Below are positions 63,249 through 64,000 of a stretch of DNA of 64,000 nt, piece after piece. The DNA is taken from NCBI RefSeq assembly GCF_013359905.1, contig NZ_JABMCC010000112.1, positions 434,001 through 498,000 on the forward strand. The letters run 5' to 3'. This DNA is from Paenibacillus taichungensis. Its GTDB lineage: Bacteria; Bacillota; Bacilli; Paenibacillales; Paenibacillaceae. Position numbers and translations under genes: made by a program. The notes below the pieces were generated by a model that did not search any database, had not been told where the DNA came from, and was given only the letters and a program-made list of their open reading frames with translations. Each line of letters starts with the position of its first letter. The first letter of the stretch is position 1.

Positions 63249-63701
63249 TTATGGTCCAGGCTTGAAGTGATCCAGCCATGAAGTAGCTGCCTCCGTCCAT
63301 TTTTCCGTAAATGAACCTCTGTGATCACCATCCTGGAACTTATGATAAGGCGCAACCTTGTCAAATAGCCCTGAGGAGAGGAAGATTAACGTCAGACAAG
63401 CCGCTACAGCATAATGAAACACTTTGTGATCCAGCCAGAGACGTCTTCGTCCGGAACGCGATTTGCGCTTTGGCTTGGAGGATTGCATTTCCGTAATTTG
63501 ATTCATGACTGAATCGGCGAAGCCTACCGGGTCCTTCAGTTGTGGCAGCTCCCGATGAATGCCGAGTGCTTCGAGATAGTTGTCCATTGCTGCCGGAACG
63601 TCCATAAGCACCTGTTCCATCATACTTGCCTGGTTTGCAGTCATTCGGCCTTCAATATAATCAGTCCATTCCTGGACGGTATACATTCTTTTATTTCTCA
63701 C
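63249..63701 (-). CDS. Membrane-anchored anti-sigma factor (ECF type)
   Basis: A 150-residue protein with an N-terminal cytosolic region (YTVQEWTDYIEGRM, resembling the start of a zinc-less anti-sigma domain), a basic stretch (KPKRKSRSGRRR) and one transmembrane segment (about 103-122, FHYAVAACLTLIFLSSGLF). The GTG at 63701 has GGAGG nine bases upstream; the ATG at 63725 lies on the sigma gene side without spacing. It overlaps the end of the sigma factor gene by 11 bases, the usual coupling of sigma and anti-sigma. Confidence 0.75.
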   Translation of the reverse strand: MRNKRMYTVQEWTDYIEGRMTANQASMMEQVLMDVPAAMDNYLEALGIHRELPQLKDPVGFADSVMNQITEMQSSKPKRKSRSGRRRLWLDHKVFHYAVAACLTLIFLSSGLFDKVAPYHKFQDGDHRGSFTEKWTEAATSWLDHFKPGP

Positions 63702-64000
63702 GCCACTCATCCTCCTTCCAATGATTTCGAATCCACTGCCGGGCACGATACAGACGGGACTCCACGGTTTTCACTGCCACCTGTGCATCACGGGCAATCT
63801 GCTCATAATTTTTTTCGCTTAAGTAATACGCAGTTATAATGTCCCTGTGCTGGGCAGGCAACTGATTGATACGCTCGCGCAACTTCTCCTGACGCTCTTC
63901 ACGTACAAGGCGGGCAAGAACATCTTCTTCACGACCGGGCATGTTTATTATTTTTTCTTCTCCGCCCATATCCTCAGCGCTTCGTCTGCCCAGCTTGCGT
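63691..64000 (-). CDS. ECF-type sigma-70 factor (5' part off the window)
   Basis: The last 102 residues of a sigma factor. Region 4 is complete: INQLPAQHRDIITAYYLSEKNYEQIARDAQVAVKTVESRLYRARQWIR. The frame stays open to the window edge (ending in KLGRRSAEDMGG), so region 2 lies beyond base 64000 and the ATG at 63969 is internal. It is coupled to an anti-sigma gene and a TM2-type membrane protein. The stimulus is unknown. Confidence 0.85.
   Translation of the reverse strand, partial: RKLGRRSAEDMGGEEKIINMPGREEDVLARLVREERQEKLRERINQLPAQHRDIITAYYLSEKNYEQIARDAQVAVKTVESRLYRARQWIRNHWKEDEWREK

Overview
The window looks like chromosomal DNA of a Paenibacillus-type Firmicute. Supporting signs are strong AGGAGG-type ribosome binding sites, many intrinsic terminators, an S-layer-homology surface protein, parE-parC, a dynA-like double dynamin gene next to nth, a T-box leader, the Bacillus-type methionine salvage genes mtnU, mtnE and mtnWXB, a Btr-like regulator, and a modular GH53 galactanase. 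No tRNA, rRNA, CRISPR array, prophage or intact insertion sequence was seen.

Layout. 1-6 kb: a secreted multidomain GH53 endo-galactanase (cut by the window edge), a YceI-domain protein and an OmpR-type two-component system. 6-11 kb: a metal-related block. A lone AAA ATPase and a Cys-rich DUF1540 gene face away from each other around a Zur-like palindrome. They are followed by an HpaB-family flavin monooxygenase and a convergent flavodoxin / YkuO-like / nitroreductase operon. The monooxygenase and the operon each carry a perfect 14/14 Fur box. 11-16 kb: an RNA methyltransferase-pseudouridine synthase pair, an alkyltransferase-like protein, a MarR-MFS pump operon and a second MarR. 16-25 kb: parC/parE, an ABC exporter with an SGNH hydrolase, and a CAP-domain secreted protein. 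25-35 kb: purT-GNAT, a heterodimeric ABC exporter and the giant dynamin gene, whose linker region is very GC-rich and packed with inverted repeats, then nth.

35-43 kb: a cell-surface cluster with an SLH protein, a GerMN lipoprotein and two tandem N-acetylmuramoyl-L-alanine amidases. 43-49 kb: leuCD behind a promoter with a Fur box, a 5'-truncated phosphoesterase, nagA with a DeoR regulator, a small decayed coding remnant, and a LysR regulator. 50-62 kb: methionine salvage genes (mtnU, mtnE, mtnWXB) interleaved with two other systems. One is a Fur-boxed siderophore sensor/binding-protein pair. The other is proBAC, which shares a T-box leader and overlapping reading frames with mtnWXB. 62-64 kb: a TM2-repeat membrane protein, an anti-sigma factor and the end of an ECF sigma factor.

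The main theme is iron. Five Fur-type boxes (7575, 11151, 45105, 52833, 54072) mark a monooxygenase, a flavodoxin operon, the Fe-S enzyme LeuCD, a siderophore-sensing regulator and a siderophore-binding lipoprotein. All functions come from reading the translations and motifs; no database search was run.
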